Position numbers and translations under genes: made by a program. A stretch of DNA of 46,346 nt, taken from NCBI GenBank assembly GCA_002306055.1, contig DBRR01000006.1, forward strand, positions 71,410 through 117,755, read 5' to 3'. The first letter of the stretch is position 1. Each line of letters opens with the position of its first letter. The notes beneath the pieces are model-generated. The model was not told the origin of the DNA, did no database searches, and saw only the letters and a program-made list of their open reading frames with translations. This stretch comes from Anaerolineaceae bacterium UBA1363. Lineage in GTDB: Bacteria; Chloroflexota; Anaerolineae; Anaerolineales; Anaerolineaceae. Positions 38,197-46,346 of this stretch are shown here, piece after piece.

Positions 38197-41100
38197 TTAT
38201 TGATTACCCTCAACATATTCGATCTCTGCATCAGTAAGTTCAAACAACTCATAAACTTTTATATTTATTGACTTTTCTAGTAATAACACTTTTTGTTGTT
38301 TGGATTTGCATAAAACATAACCATCAGAATTTATCAATTGAAATATTTCTTCGACCATTTGAATGAATGGAGCCTGATCTCTTAATGGTATTTTTGGGAT
38401 TGGAATTTGAGATAGTGGCTTAGCAATCAATTCAAGCGTCTCACCTTTCCGCTTGCCGCGGTGATAAAGCCAAAGGTAATACAGTCTAGAGTTTAGTAAT
38501 GCAAGTATATATTTTAGATTTATTGTATTATCCTTTGAAGTAATGAAAAAAACATCAGAAGCAGCATACCATGGTATTTCATTATATCCAAAAGTGTTTC
38601 TGTGACTCCTTTGGGGTGCAACAATTTTCTCGCTTGTGAATATTTCTTCTGACCTTGGCCATTGAAGTCTCCACCACGCAATAACTCCTTTTTCTACTTC
38701 TCGGCGGTGAGCGAGAATTTCTTTAAATCTTTGCAGATGGTTTATTATTTGGGGTTGAGGGTTTATCGATCTATCCAAATACAATACATATTCAACAGAT
38801 TGTAATGTGGTCACCCAGCGATTTATATCTGAATTCTTAAACCATGGTTTAACTAATCCAAAATCATTTTGCTCTAGTTGAAGTCTTGACAATTCGATCG
38901 AACTAAGAACAAAAATTCCTGTTCCTACTGGCTCATCGATTTGAAATTTTCGACGATGACTATTAGAGACCTTGTCTGCACCAGTTACAATACCCTGATT
39001 TATACTGCACAAAGTTCCAAGTTGAACACCTTGTGCTTTAATTTTGTGAAGAATAGCTTGAAGTCCATTCTGGACTATGCCTCCCAGACCCTGAATTCTA
39101 ATTTGGAAATCCTCGTCATCAAAAAGATCATCCTGTGATACCCTGAAATATTGCGTCTGTTCGTCTTTCCAAGAGATGATTTTTTTCAAGATTTCAGGCG
39201 AGGCGAAGCCCTTCCTATCCGTTATACATGTATCAGCTATTTTATATTCATCTTTACCTTTAGAGAGCAAGGTAATCATATTGTGTTGACCTATTGCAGT
39301 TTCAAAAATTTTGAGTTCATTAAAGTTAACTAACTTATTGATAGTTGCCCTGGCATAGAGGTCTTTGCGGAATTTGAGTGCTCCTGTAGCAGTCAGATAA
39401 TAATTTGTCGAAATAAAAGCCACACAACCAGATTGGCGACTTAAATCTAATCCCAAGTGGAAAAAAAAGTAAAAATAATCCATTTTGCCCATATAATACT
39501 TACTCAGATTAGCATGCTTAACTGCTTCAAACAATTCTTTATGTCCTTTTTCACCAATATAAGGAGGATTGCCAAGGACTATATCAAAGCCACCCTTCTC
39601 CTCAAATACTTCCGCAAAATACAAGCTCCAGGGGAAAAAATCGCGTTTCATTTGTTTGGTGGAGTAGCTGTTTAAGTCCCGACCGGTGGCATTGATGTTG
39701 ATGCCCATTTCTTTGGAGACTTTGTCTTTTGCTATCGCTTTCAACTTTTCCCTAGTTTTATAGTCAGGAACAGATTGATATTTGCGATCAATTTCGGTCA
39801 AGCGTGCCGCATAGCCCTGGTGTTGTTCCAATACACTCAAATTAAAAATTCTGAACAGGTAATGATCAATCTCTTTTTGTAATTTTCGCTTTTCTTCATG
39901 GTCCCAAACGGTTTGATAAAGCTCTTTTCTATTTTGCAGTTCTCTGATCAGTTCGGCTTTTTCTCCCTGATCCAAAAAAAGACCGCTTTGTTGTGGCACA
40001 GCTTCACCTCGCGGTCCAAGATCGATCCCTTCGAAAGTGGAAATCAAACTGTTACCCTGCATGATTTTGAAATCCAGGTTAGGTAAAGGTTCAATGCCCC
40101 AGTTATCTTTATCCTTTTCAACCGTCTCATCAACCAACAACGAAATAAAGAAACGCAATTTTGCAATTTCCACCGCGATTTGTTGGATATCTACACCATA
40201 GATGCATTTTTGAATAAGATGCAATTTGCGTCCGTAATCATGGTTTTTTTCTTCAAAAGATTTGCGGATTTTTTCTCTTACATCCGCACGAATTTGCGCG
40301 TCAGGGATCTTGAGGGCAGCATCAAGCTGAGCTTGCTCCCAGAGCTTCCCATCAGGGTCTAACTTTGCCAGAATCGAAACTAATTTATTCAAAACTCCCA
40401 TAGGGAAAGCGCCTGAACCAACCGCTGGATCGACAATACGAACATTCTCTACCAGTTTAACAATGTGTTTGACCTCTTTTTCGGTGAAGGGGTTGCCTTC
40501 CTGTTCATGCGAAAGCAACCAGGTCAATTTTTTGTCAATCTTATAAATATCTGCTAAATACTGGCTCAGATAAGCATTGATGGATTCATCCACCATGTAA
40601 TCAACGATTTCACGGGGTGTATAGTAACTTCCAGTGGCTCTGCGGGCTGTTGTGGAGGTTTCTGGATTAAAGCTTGCTAATAGGTTTTCAAAAACGCGTC
40701 CTAAAAGTTCAGGGTCAAGCGCGACCTCTTTGTCATCCGCTGTGTTTTCGTCTATCGTAAAGTTGTAGGATGAGAGGGTCTCAAACAAACCTTTTACTTT
40801 ATATTGCTTGTTTCGGGTACCCAATTCAGTATTAAGATCCGCTGAAGTTTCTGGCGAAAAGAAAAGCAGGTTTGGAACAAGTGGTTGGTTCTTTTCGGTA
40901 TCAGAAAAACCATCAAAGTAATCTCTTTTGTCAGGGTTATCCAGACAATCAAATAAACCGCCATTCAAAAATGGAATGTTGGCAAAGAACCCTTCAACGC
41001 GCTCAGGTTGAGCGATGAGCACTTGATGGCGGTACTTATATTGATTACCAAAATCAGGATTGTACCCTTTCAGCCCTTTAAGGTCAGAGCGGAATTGCCT

Positions 41101-41898
41101 CTTATCCATCGGGGTGTTTAGTGTTGTGAAAAACAGGTTTTGAAGTATCGCCAGATAGTAAGATGAACTTTGATCATCTATGTCGGTCAGACATTCAGAA
41201 ATTATTTCTTTGTTAAATAAATCAGCAGGAATCAAACCTTTTTCTCGCATAAACCAGACAAAAATCAACCTAGTTATTAAGCGAATGACAGCTACCTGGC
41301 GGCCATTCTCTTCTCGTTCAGCGGCAGGGGGAAATTGAGATAATTGGCATGCCCAGAAATACCAATAAGAAATCTCCTGGTAAAATTCCTTAGTAACCTT
41401 TTCCACCGAGAAGGCATCTTTGATCTTATCCAAGCTGGAAAAATCACCATCACCCACGCGCTGCAGGAAGGTCTTGTTGTAGAGTTGGGGGCTGACGTAA
41501 TAGGTGAAGCGGCGATAGTTGGAGAGCTTTTGGCGGTTGCCAACAAAGTCACGGTAGATCAGTGAGAAACGGAAATTGCCCTCAGGATCGTGAAAGACAA
41601 AGATACCGTCGAAGTCGTTGTTGTCTCGACCCAGGATCCTTTTTGCGAGGTCATATTGCGCTTTCTTGCCGGAGCGTTCGTTGAGGGAATGAGCAACAGC
41701 AATGGAATATACCATTAGTCTTTCAGCCGCAGAAAACACAATCTCACCCAACTTGTTGACCTCGGGATGGATAGCATCCTGGAGTTCCGAAAGGGGCTCA
41801 AAGGCGCGCGTGAGGTTGTGGTTGCGGTCATTGATAAAATTCCAAAGGGCTTGGTCGGAGTAATTCTGGATTAAGGCAATGGCTTTAGGATTGGTCAT
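38197..41898 (-). CDS. Eco57I-like adenine-specific DNA methyltransferase
   Basis: A 1233-residue class I SAM-dependent methyltransferase, expected to methylate adenine N6. The N-terminal 400 residues are of unclear role, with no obvious PD-(D/E)XK motif. Then come GSYYTPREIVDYMV (423-436), the SAM motif DPAVGSGAF (490-498), YGVDIQQIAVEIAKLR (568-582) and the catalytic NPPY (777-780). The C-terminal part, about 980-1210, is a TaqI-C-like target-recognition region (VFFITSKDNTINLKYILALLNSRLYYLW). Its start overlaps the helicase stop (ATGA). Length and layout match the methyltransferases of multi-gene defence systems. The C-terminal third of the gene is clearly AT-richer than its neighbours. Confidence 0.88.
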   Translation of the reverse strand: MTNPKAIALIQNYSDQALWNFINDRNHNLTRAFEPLSELQDAIHPEVNKLGEIVFSAAERLMVYSIAVAHSLNERSGKKAQYDLAKRILGRDNNDFDGIFVFHDPEGNFRFSLIYRDFVGNRQKLSNYRRFTYYVSPQLYNKTFLQRVGDGDFSSLDKIKDAFSVEKVTKEFYQEISYWYFWACQLSQFPPAAEREENGRQVAVIRLITRLIFVWFMREKGLIPADLFNKEIISECLTDIDDQSSSYYLAILQNLFFTTLNTPMDKRQFRSDLKGLKGYNPDFGNQYKYRHQVLIAQPERVEGFFANIPFLNGGLFDCLDNPDKRDYFDGFSDTEKNQPLVPNLLFFSPETSADLNTELGTRNKQYKVKGLFETLSSYNFTIDENTADDKEVALDPELLGRVFENLLASFNPETSTTARRATGSYYTPREIVDYMVDESINAYLSQYLADIYKIDKKLTWLLSHEQEGNPFTEKEVKHIVKLVENVRIVDPAVGSGAFPMGVLNKLVSILAKLDPDGKLWEQAQLDAALKIPDAQIRADVREKIRKSFEEKNHDYGRKLHLIQKCIYGVDIQQIAVEIAKLRFFISLLVDETVEKDKDNWGIEPLPNLDFKIMQGNSLISTFEGIDLGPRGEAVPQQSGLFLDQGEKAELIRELQNRKELYQTVWDHEEKRKLQKEIDHYLFRIFNLSVLEQHQGYAARLTEIDRKYQSVPDYKTREKLKAIAKDKVSKEMGININATGRDLNSYSTKQMKRDFFPWSLYFAEVFEEKGGFDIVLGNPPYIGEKGHKELFEAVKHANLSKYYMGKMDYFYFFFHLGLDLSRQSGCVAFISTNYYLTATGALKFRKDLYARATINKLVNFNELKIFETAIGQHNMITLLSKGKDEYKIADTCITDRKGFASPEILKKIISWKDEQTQYFRVSQDDLFDDEDFQIRIQGLGGIVQNGLQAILHKIKAQGVQLGTLCSINQGIVTGADKVSNSHRRKFQIDEPVGTGIFVLSSIELSRLQLEQNDFGLVKPWFKNSDINRWVTTLQSVEYVLYLDRSINPQPQIINHLQRFKEILAHRREVEKGVIAWWRLQWPRSEEIFTSEKIVAPQRSHRNTFGYNEIPWYAASDVFFITSKDNTINLKYILALLNSRLYYLWLYHRGKRKGETLELIAKPLSQIPIPKIPLRDQAPFIQMVEEIFQLINSDGYVLCKSKQQKVLLLEKSINIKVYELFELTDAEIEYVEGNQ

Positions 41899-44800
41899 GG
41901 CACTCTGTTCTCTATGGCAATAATAATCTCTTGGGGTGTTTTCTTGAGGCGGTTAATTTCCTTTTCGAGGTAATGCAAGCCTAATTCGCTTTCGAGCTCT
42001 TTGATCTTTTGAAGAGCAATTTTTTGTTTGTCGGGAGTCGTAACATCCAAATAAGAAATCCGGCGCAGGGTAAAGTCGGCCAGAGTGCCGTAGTCGCGGA
42101 TGTCTTCAAGCAGGGTTTCGAGGAATTTTTGATACTGCCTGATATCTGAGTTTGGGCAGCGAAGGGCGGATTGCAGGGCGTTCTTGGCCAACGTTTCAAG
42201 CTCTCGCTGCGAGACCGCCCCGGCTGAGTCTTCCTTGATCTGTTTGGCAATTCCGTAAGCTGACCAGAAGTTCTCGCCCAAGGGAAGTTTGGGTGTATCA
42301 AAATCGCACTCAATCAGCGGCAGCGCTTGTTCAAAGGAGAGCTGCAACGGCTCTTTTTGGTCCTCGCAAATAGATTGGATGTATAGGCGACCTTTCTTAA
42401 AGAAGACGAGCAATTCATTGGACTCAGCCGCCTTGGCAACTTTGACTCTTGGCGGGAAGGATGCCAGCGATTCCACCAACTGGGGATGCTCCTTCTTGAT
42501 TTGAAGGTACTTGTTTAACATGAGGGTATAGAAGCTGACCTCTTCCAATTCGTCAGGGTTGGCAGTGATGCGCTGGAACAAAGCCGAAGGGGTTGGTTCT
42601 TCATCGATGTCAAAGATCTTGGCGTCTTCGCCCAGGATGTTATGAATCAGGAACATCTTGTTTTGGGCAATCTCACGGGATTGCACCAGTTGAGCGCCTC
42701 TTTCGGTGGGAAAGAAGTTGACGATGTAGAGCTCTTCAAAGACCTTCTTGCTGATGCGGTTGATGCGACCAACACGCTGAATGACGCGCACAGGGTTCCA
42801 GGGGATGTCGTAGTTGATGATCATACCGGCGCGGTTGAGGTTGTAGCCTTCAGAGATGCGATCAGTGGTGAGCAAAACGTCAAAGTCGTCGCTTTGTTTG
42901 GGGTAGGAGGCATCAAAATTCTGATTGATGACTTTGATGTTGGAGGCGCTTAGATTACCGCTGACGACCAACAGCCTGTCACCAAGGACCGGTTCCAGCT
43001 TCAGCTTCAAGTGCGAGACTGTGTCGGCAAATTCAGAGAAAATAACAATCTTTCGCCGCGGTTCGCCAGGGCGGGGCTCTTTGGCAAGCTCTTCCAGGAT
43101 CTTTTCAACCAGGCAGTTGCCCTTGGGGTCTTCCTCGACCAGATCCATCTGGTCTAATTTTTGGATGATCTCTTCGTACAGATCCAGATCAGATTGGATA
43201 TTCTTAAGGAAACCCTCCCGGTCTGCAAACTTGTCAAGTTCGTAGACACGGTTGTTCTTTGGGTAATTGCCACTACGCAGCATCTCAGCGAAGGTAGCCA
43301 ATTCCTGATCAATGCGCTCTTCATCCCATGAGTAAATCTTTTCGAGCAGAGGACGATCCAGGATATATTTGTTGGTGGTCTTGATGAACTGCAACGCATG
43401 GGTGGTGATTTCTTTGAAGCGTCGAATAGATTGTTGGAACGAGCCAAATGAACTTTCGAAGCGATGGACCAATAAGCGACGCATAAAGTCTGACAACTGG
43501 CGCTGTTGAATAAACTCGAAATTTTCCTTCTCGCTTAAGTTGGTTTCATCTTTTTGCGTTTCATAGCTGAAAGGCTGGTAAATCGCACCGGTAAAACGAC
43601 CACCTTCCTCTGGCAGACCAAAATATTCCTTGATAATTTGATCATAGAAATCGGATTGCTCGGGGGTCAACTCGTAAAACCATTCTATGGGGTCGGCTAG
43701 TTTGGAAAGATTCATGACCTCGTCCTTGTAGAAAGGGTTATAGAGCAAATCCAAACGATTGCGGCGGATGGTGACGGGTTGGATGACTTCGCGAATCTGA
43801 TTGGCAAGGAATTTTGAGCGCGCTGTTACTTTTGCCAGGTCGATAGCAGGCTCGCCAAATAGCGCCATGTAACGGTTCTGCGCTTCCTGCTCTTTCAGGG
43901 GATTGGGAGATTTGTGATTCTTGGTAATGTATGAAAGATTGTCAAAAACTGTCTTATATGAGCGAAAAGCCGCCACCAGGTTGTTCTGCAAGGTGATGGT
44001 GGATTTCTTGGGGGTGATAAACAATTTAAGAAGAGAAAGGATGTCGGCAGGGCGGTTGTTGAAGGGGGTGGCGGTTAATAGAATCACGATCTTGTCGCGA
44101 CAGATATTCTTAAGATATTCGTAATCCTGCGTATCCTGGTTGCGGAAACGATGCACTTCATCGATGATGACTACTTCGATGTCGTTATTGTTGGTGACAA
44201 ACTCCTGGACGTCTTCCAACTTACCGATGGAGAAAGCATCCCAATCGTTGAGGCCAAACTGCTTCAGATACATCCGCCAGCCACTAGTTTTGTACTCATC
44301 TCCCCTTAATCCAGGTGGACATAAGACGATGCCGCGTTTGCGCAATTCCTTGGCAACCGAACAGGCGATAATGGTCTTGCCAAGACCAACCACGTCGGCA
44401 ATGATTACACCGTTGTTGTCTTTGATGATTGAGAGAGCTTGTCTGACCGCATCCAGTTGGTATTGATAGGGAATGTAGTTATTGGATTTAAGGGTATCGA
44501 TTAGAGATTGGCCGATTTCTTCTTGTTTGAAGGTGTCGAGGTAAGTCTTGAGGGTCAAGGCAAATGCTTCAAAGGGAGTGATGTCCCTAATCATTGTGCC
44601 TTGTTCGATAGTGACCTTTAGCTGGACTTTAAACTCCTCAATTTCTGTGATCGGGATGGCGTCTTCCCAAAGGTCATCGAAATAAGCTTCGGTTTCTTCT
44701 GCGCCAAAGTCACTGATTTCAACATTGAACTCAGCCTGGGTGGTCAGCCCGGGACGCGTGAGATTGCTGCTGCCTGTGATGAAGAGTTTTTGTTTCATGG

Positions 44801-45236
44801 GGTTGTCTTCATCATAGACGAAGTAAATTTTCGAGTGGTTCGGCTCGCGTGTTTTACGGATAAGTAAACGACCCTCGTCAATCATTTTCAAAAAGAAGAT
44901 GATTTGCTCGTAAAATGCTTCATTGTCAAAATCTTCATCACCTAATGATTTTTTAAGCTCGTCAAAATATTTTTGGAGATGTTGCTTGTCAGATTCCTGT
45001 GGGGCTTCACGCGGATATTCGACTAGTTTCTGATTTAAGATGTCCGCGTTCATGCCGACCAAAATTTTAAGAACGACGCTGGAGTTATTTTTCAGCCCTT
45101 CGTAAAGCTCGCGCAGTCCAGAAAAATAAAAGAAACCGACCAGAAACTTAAGCTGATCGGCATCTTTGATAAGCGTTTTTAGGCGGGTTTGGAGAGTGAT
45201 TGCCCCTTTTTGATTTCTAATGAATACCGATCGCAT
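41895..45236 (-). CDS. SF2 helicase with N-terminal PLD-type nuclease domain
   Basis: A 1113-residue protein, first in the operon. Residues 1-200 are a phospholipase-D-like domain with NHSKIYFVYDED (His134, Lys136) and ITGSSN (155-158), a single HKD-type half-site that would act as a dimer. Then follows an SNF2-like helicase: YQYQLDAVRQA, Walker A GLGKT (284-288), DEVH (359-362), TATP (388-391), then TTDRISEGYNLN and QRVGRINR (about 820-827). All motor motifs are intact. The C-terminal 250 residues are unrecognised and largely helical. The ATG at 45236 is preferred to a GTG three codons earlier, as GAGG lies 8 nt before it. It probably translocates on and cuts unmodified DNA. Confidence 0.88.
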   Translation of the reverse strand: MRSVFIRNQKGAITLQTRLKTLIKDADQLKFLVGFFYFSGLRELYEGLKNNSSVVLKILVGMNADILNQKLVEYPREAPQESDKQHLQKYFDELKKSLGDEDFDNEAFYEQIIFFLKMIDEGRLLIRKTREPNHSKIYFVYDEDNPMKQKLFITGSSNLTRPGLTTQAEFNVEISDFGAEETEAYFDDLWEDAIPITEIEEFKVQLKVTIEQGTMIRDITPFEAFALTLKTYLDTFKQEEIGQSLIDTLKSNNYIPYQYQLDAVRQALSIIKDNNGVIIADVVGLGKTIIACSVAKELRKRGIVLCPPGLRGDEYKTSGWRMYLKQFGLNDWDAFSIGKLEDVQEFVTNNNDIEVVIIDEVHRFRNQDTQDYEYLKNICRDKIVILLTATPFNNRPADILSLLKLFITPKKSTITLQNNLVAAFRSYKTVFDNLSYITKNHKSPNPLKEQEAQNRYMALFGEPAIDLAKVTARSKFLANQIREVIQPVTIRRNRLDLLYNPFYKDEVMNLSKLADPIEWFYELTPEQSDFYDQIIKEYFGLPEEGGRFTGAIYQPFSYETQKDETNLSEKENFEFIQQRQLSDFMRRLLVHRFESSFGSFQQSIRRFKEITTHALQFIKTTNKYILDRPLLEKIYSWDEERIDQELATFAEMLRSGNYPKNNRVYELDKFADREGFLKNIQSDLDLYEEIIQKLDQMDLVEEDPKGNCLVEKILEELAKEPRPGEPRRKIVIFSEFADTVSHLKLKLEPVLGDRLLVVSGNLSASNIKVINQNFDASYPKQSDDFDVLLTTDRISEGYNLNRAGMIINYDIPWNPVRVIQRVGRINRISKKVFEELYIVNFFPTERGAQLVQSREIAQNKMFLIHNILGEDAKIFDIDEEPTPSALFQRITANPDELEEVSFYTLMLNKYLQIKKEHPQLVESLASFPPRVKVAKAAESNELLVFFKKGRLYIQSICEDQKEPLQLSFEQALPLIECDFDTPKLPLGENFWSAYGIAKQIKEDSAGAVSQRELETLAKNALQSALRCPNSDIRQYQKFLETLLEDIRDYGTLADFTLRRISYLDVTTPDKQKIALQKIKELESELGLHYLEKEINRLKKTPQEIIIAIENRVP

Positions 45237-45428
45237 GAACCTCACCTCTTTGGATAATATTAACCACCCAACTATGTTTAGAAGATATTATAAATCATAG
45301 CGAACGAAAGGAACAAGCGTATTGAGGCACTACGTCGATGCGCATAAGCGTTTTGTTAATCCTTGGTGATAAAGAACCGCACGACATTGAATGGATAAAA
45401 TCTTACCCGTGCAAGAGCGATATCGAAA

Positions 45429-45437
45429 TGCTATAAT
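45429..45437 (+). promoter_or_regulatory. Extended -10 promoter of the ATP-cone kinase gene
   Basis: TGC directly before TATAAT (45432-45437) is an extended -10 box; GTGCAA at 45409-45414 is a passable -35 with a 17-bp spacer. The leader would be about 40 nt with ribosome site CGGAGG 6 nt before the ATG. The 45237-45428 gap upstream holds no gene I can see. Confidence 0.55.
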
Positions 45438-45483
45438 TCAATTATTAACAAGGCCATAAACCCGGAGTTATGCGGAGGTTCTG

Positions 45484-46338
45484 ATGACAAAACTCACCCA
45501 TGTAATCAAACGCGATGGCAGCATTGTGCCCTTCACCCCGGAACGGATCACCAACGCCATTTACCGGGCTGCAGTTGCTGTCGGGGGGCGCGACCGTGCT
45601 GCTTCTGAAGCCCTTGCCGCCCAAGTGATCGCCCAATTGGAAGCGACAACCCCTGAAGGAGAGATACCAAATATTGAGCAGATCCAGGATATGGTTGAGA
45701 AGGTGCTGATTGAGAATGGCCACGCCAAGGTCGCAAAGGCTTACATCCTCTACCGCGAGGAACGAGCCCGCCAGCGCGAAAAGCGTACCGATCGCGACCG
45801 CATGCCCTCCGGGAATATCCCCTGGCCAAAGCTCTGGCAAACGCTGGACTGGGCTTGCTCTCATAACGTCCACACCACAGCGCTGCTGAATGAAGCCATC
45901 CGGCATGACAGACTGCACGAGATTGTGACCGCCGCTGAAGCCGCCTATCACGAAGACGTTGAAAATGCTGCCAACATGATCCTCGATCGGCGTGATGAAG
46001 TTCGCATGGTCCTTGTGACAGGTCCATCCTCGAGTGGTAAAACGACTACCACAATCAAGATCGGGGAGCACCTGGCGGAATTCGGCTTTAAGCTGATCAC
46101 GCTGAATATTGATCACTACTTCTATGATCTCGATATGCATCCTAAGGATGAGTTCGGGGATTACGACTTTGAGACCCCACAGGCTCTCAATATGAAACTC
46201 ATCAATCAGAATCTGACCGATCTGTTTGAGGGGCGCGAAGTAAGGATCCCTTACTATGATTTCAAGACGGGCAAGAGCGTTCCTGAACACACGCCGATGA
46301 AACTCGGCAAACAGGATATTGTGAGGGTGTTGAAATAA
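45484..46338 (+). CDS. ATP-cone domain fused to uridine-kinase-like P-loop domain, C-terminus broken or truncated
   Basis: A protein of 284 residues. Residues 4-95 are an ATP-cone (VIKRDGSIVPFTPERITNAIYRAA, then VLIENGHAKVAKAYILYRE), the allosteric nucleotide sensor known from ribonucleotide reductase and NrdR. Residues 170-284 begin a kinase of the uridine kinase/nucleoside kinase type: Walker A GPSSSGKT (180-187), LNIDHYFYD, then DYDFETPQALNMKLI and IPYYDFKTGKSVPEH. Relatives continue with a motif like DILIIEGIHGLNP and are much longer. Here the frame reads DIVRVLK and stops 8 bp before the window end. Another frame reads EGVEIN through the end, so a frameshift, a sequence-end artefact or a true truncation are all possible. 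Confidence 0.75.
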   Translation: MTKLTHVIKRDGSIVPFTPERITNAIYRAAVAVGGRDRAASEALAAQVIAQLEATTPEGEIPNIEQIQDMVEKVLIENGHAKVAKAYILYREERARQREKRTDRDRMPSGNIPWPKLWQTLDWACSHNVHTTALLNEAIRHDRLHEIVTAAEAAYHEDVENAANMILDRRDEVRMVLVTGPSSSGKTTTTIKIGEHLAEFGFKLITLNIDHYFYDLDMHPKDEFGDYDFETPQALNMKLINQNLTDLFEGREVRIPYYDFKTGKSVPEHTPMKLGKQDIVRVLK

Positions 46339-46346
46339 ACCAACAA

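Overview
The window most likely comes from a member of the Chloroflexota, probably class Anaerolineae. This is inferred from gene content and architecture, not from a marker gene. The pointers are a sugar-binding lipoprotein and a secreted GH3 enzyme with Pro/Thr/Glu-rich linkers, a GH130/GH65 phosphorylase locus beside a MalFG-type importer that lacks its own ATPase gene, a CpXC-domain protein, a Ser/Thr kinase facing an FHA-winged-helix regulator, and a two-gene lipid cassette (HX4D acyltransferase plus CDP-alcohol phosphotransferase) with no LPS genes. No rRNA, tRNA, CRISPR array, transposase or phage gene was seen.

Layout. 1-530: non-coding, with palindromes and REP-like hairpins. 530-2715 (minus): a two-gene [NiFe] hydrogenase whose large subunit ends at its mature C-terminus. 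2722-2805: five DnaA-box-like 9-mers in one orientation, spaced by multiples of about 10.5 bp. 2879-5475: inositol monophosphatase, then a Pit-type phosphate transporter with its DUF47 partner. 5534-8327: RNase J, Hsp20 and a small membrane protein. 8452-18207: a sugar regulon of LacI regulator (good promoter with an operator at the start site), binding lipoprotein, two permeases, YesL-like protein, GH130, GH65 phosphorylase and beta-phosphoglucomutase. The likely logic is import of an oligosaccharide, phosphorolysis to a sugar 1-phosphate, and conversion to glucose 6-phosphate. 18222-23866: CueP-like copper protein, PPK2, an atypical PfkB-family protein, glutaminyl cyclotransferase, peptidase T and SlyD-like FKBP. 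24002-27010: zur-znuA-znuC-znuB zinc regulon with an almost leaderless promoter. 27098-33644: lipid cassette, a degenerate ROK-like protein, GDPD phosphodiesterase and a membrane-anchored GH3. 33704-36813: divergent kinase and FHA-winged-helix regulator, then a CpXC protein. 36814-37555: non-coding, repeat-rich.

37556-45236 (minus) is the most striking block. It is a compact operon encoding an SF2 helicase with an N-terminal phospholipase-D-type nuclease domain, a 1233-residue Eco57I-like adenine methyltransferase, and a small coiled-coil protein with an Mrr-N-type winged helix. It looks like a restriction or anti-phage system in three polypeptides. Part of it is AT-richer than the surroundings. 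The window ends with an ATP-cone domain fused to a uridine-kinase-like P-loop domain (45484-46338), whose frame stops just where the kinase core should continue.

All functions come from reading motifs and architecture by eye. No database search was run.
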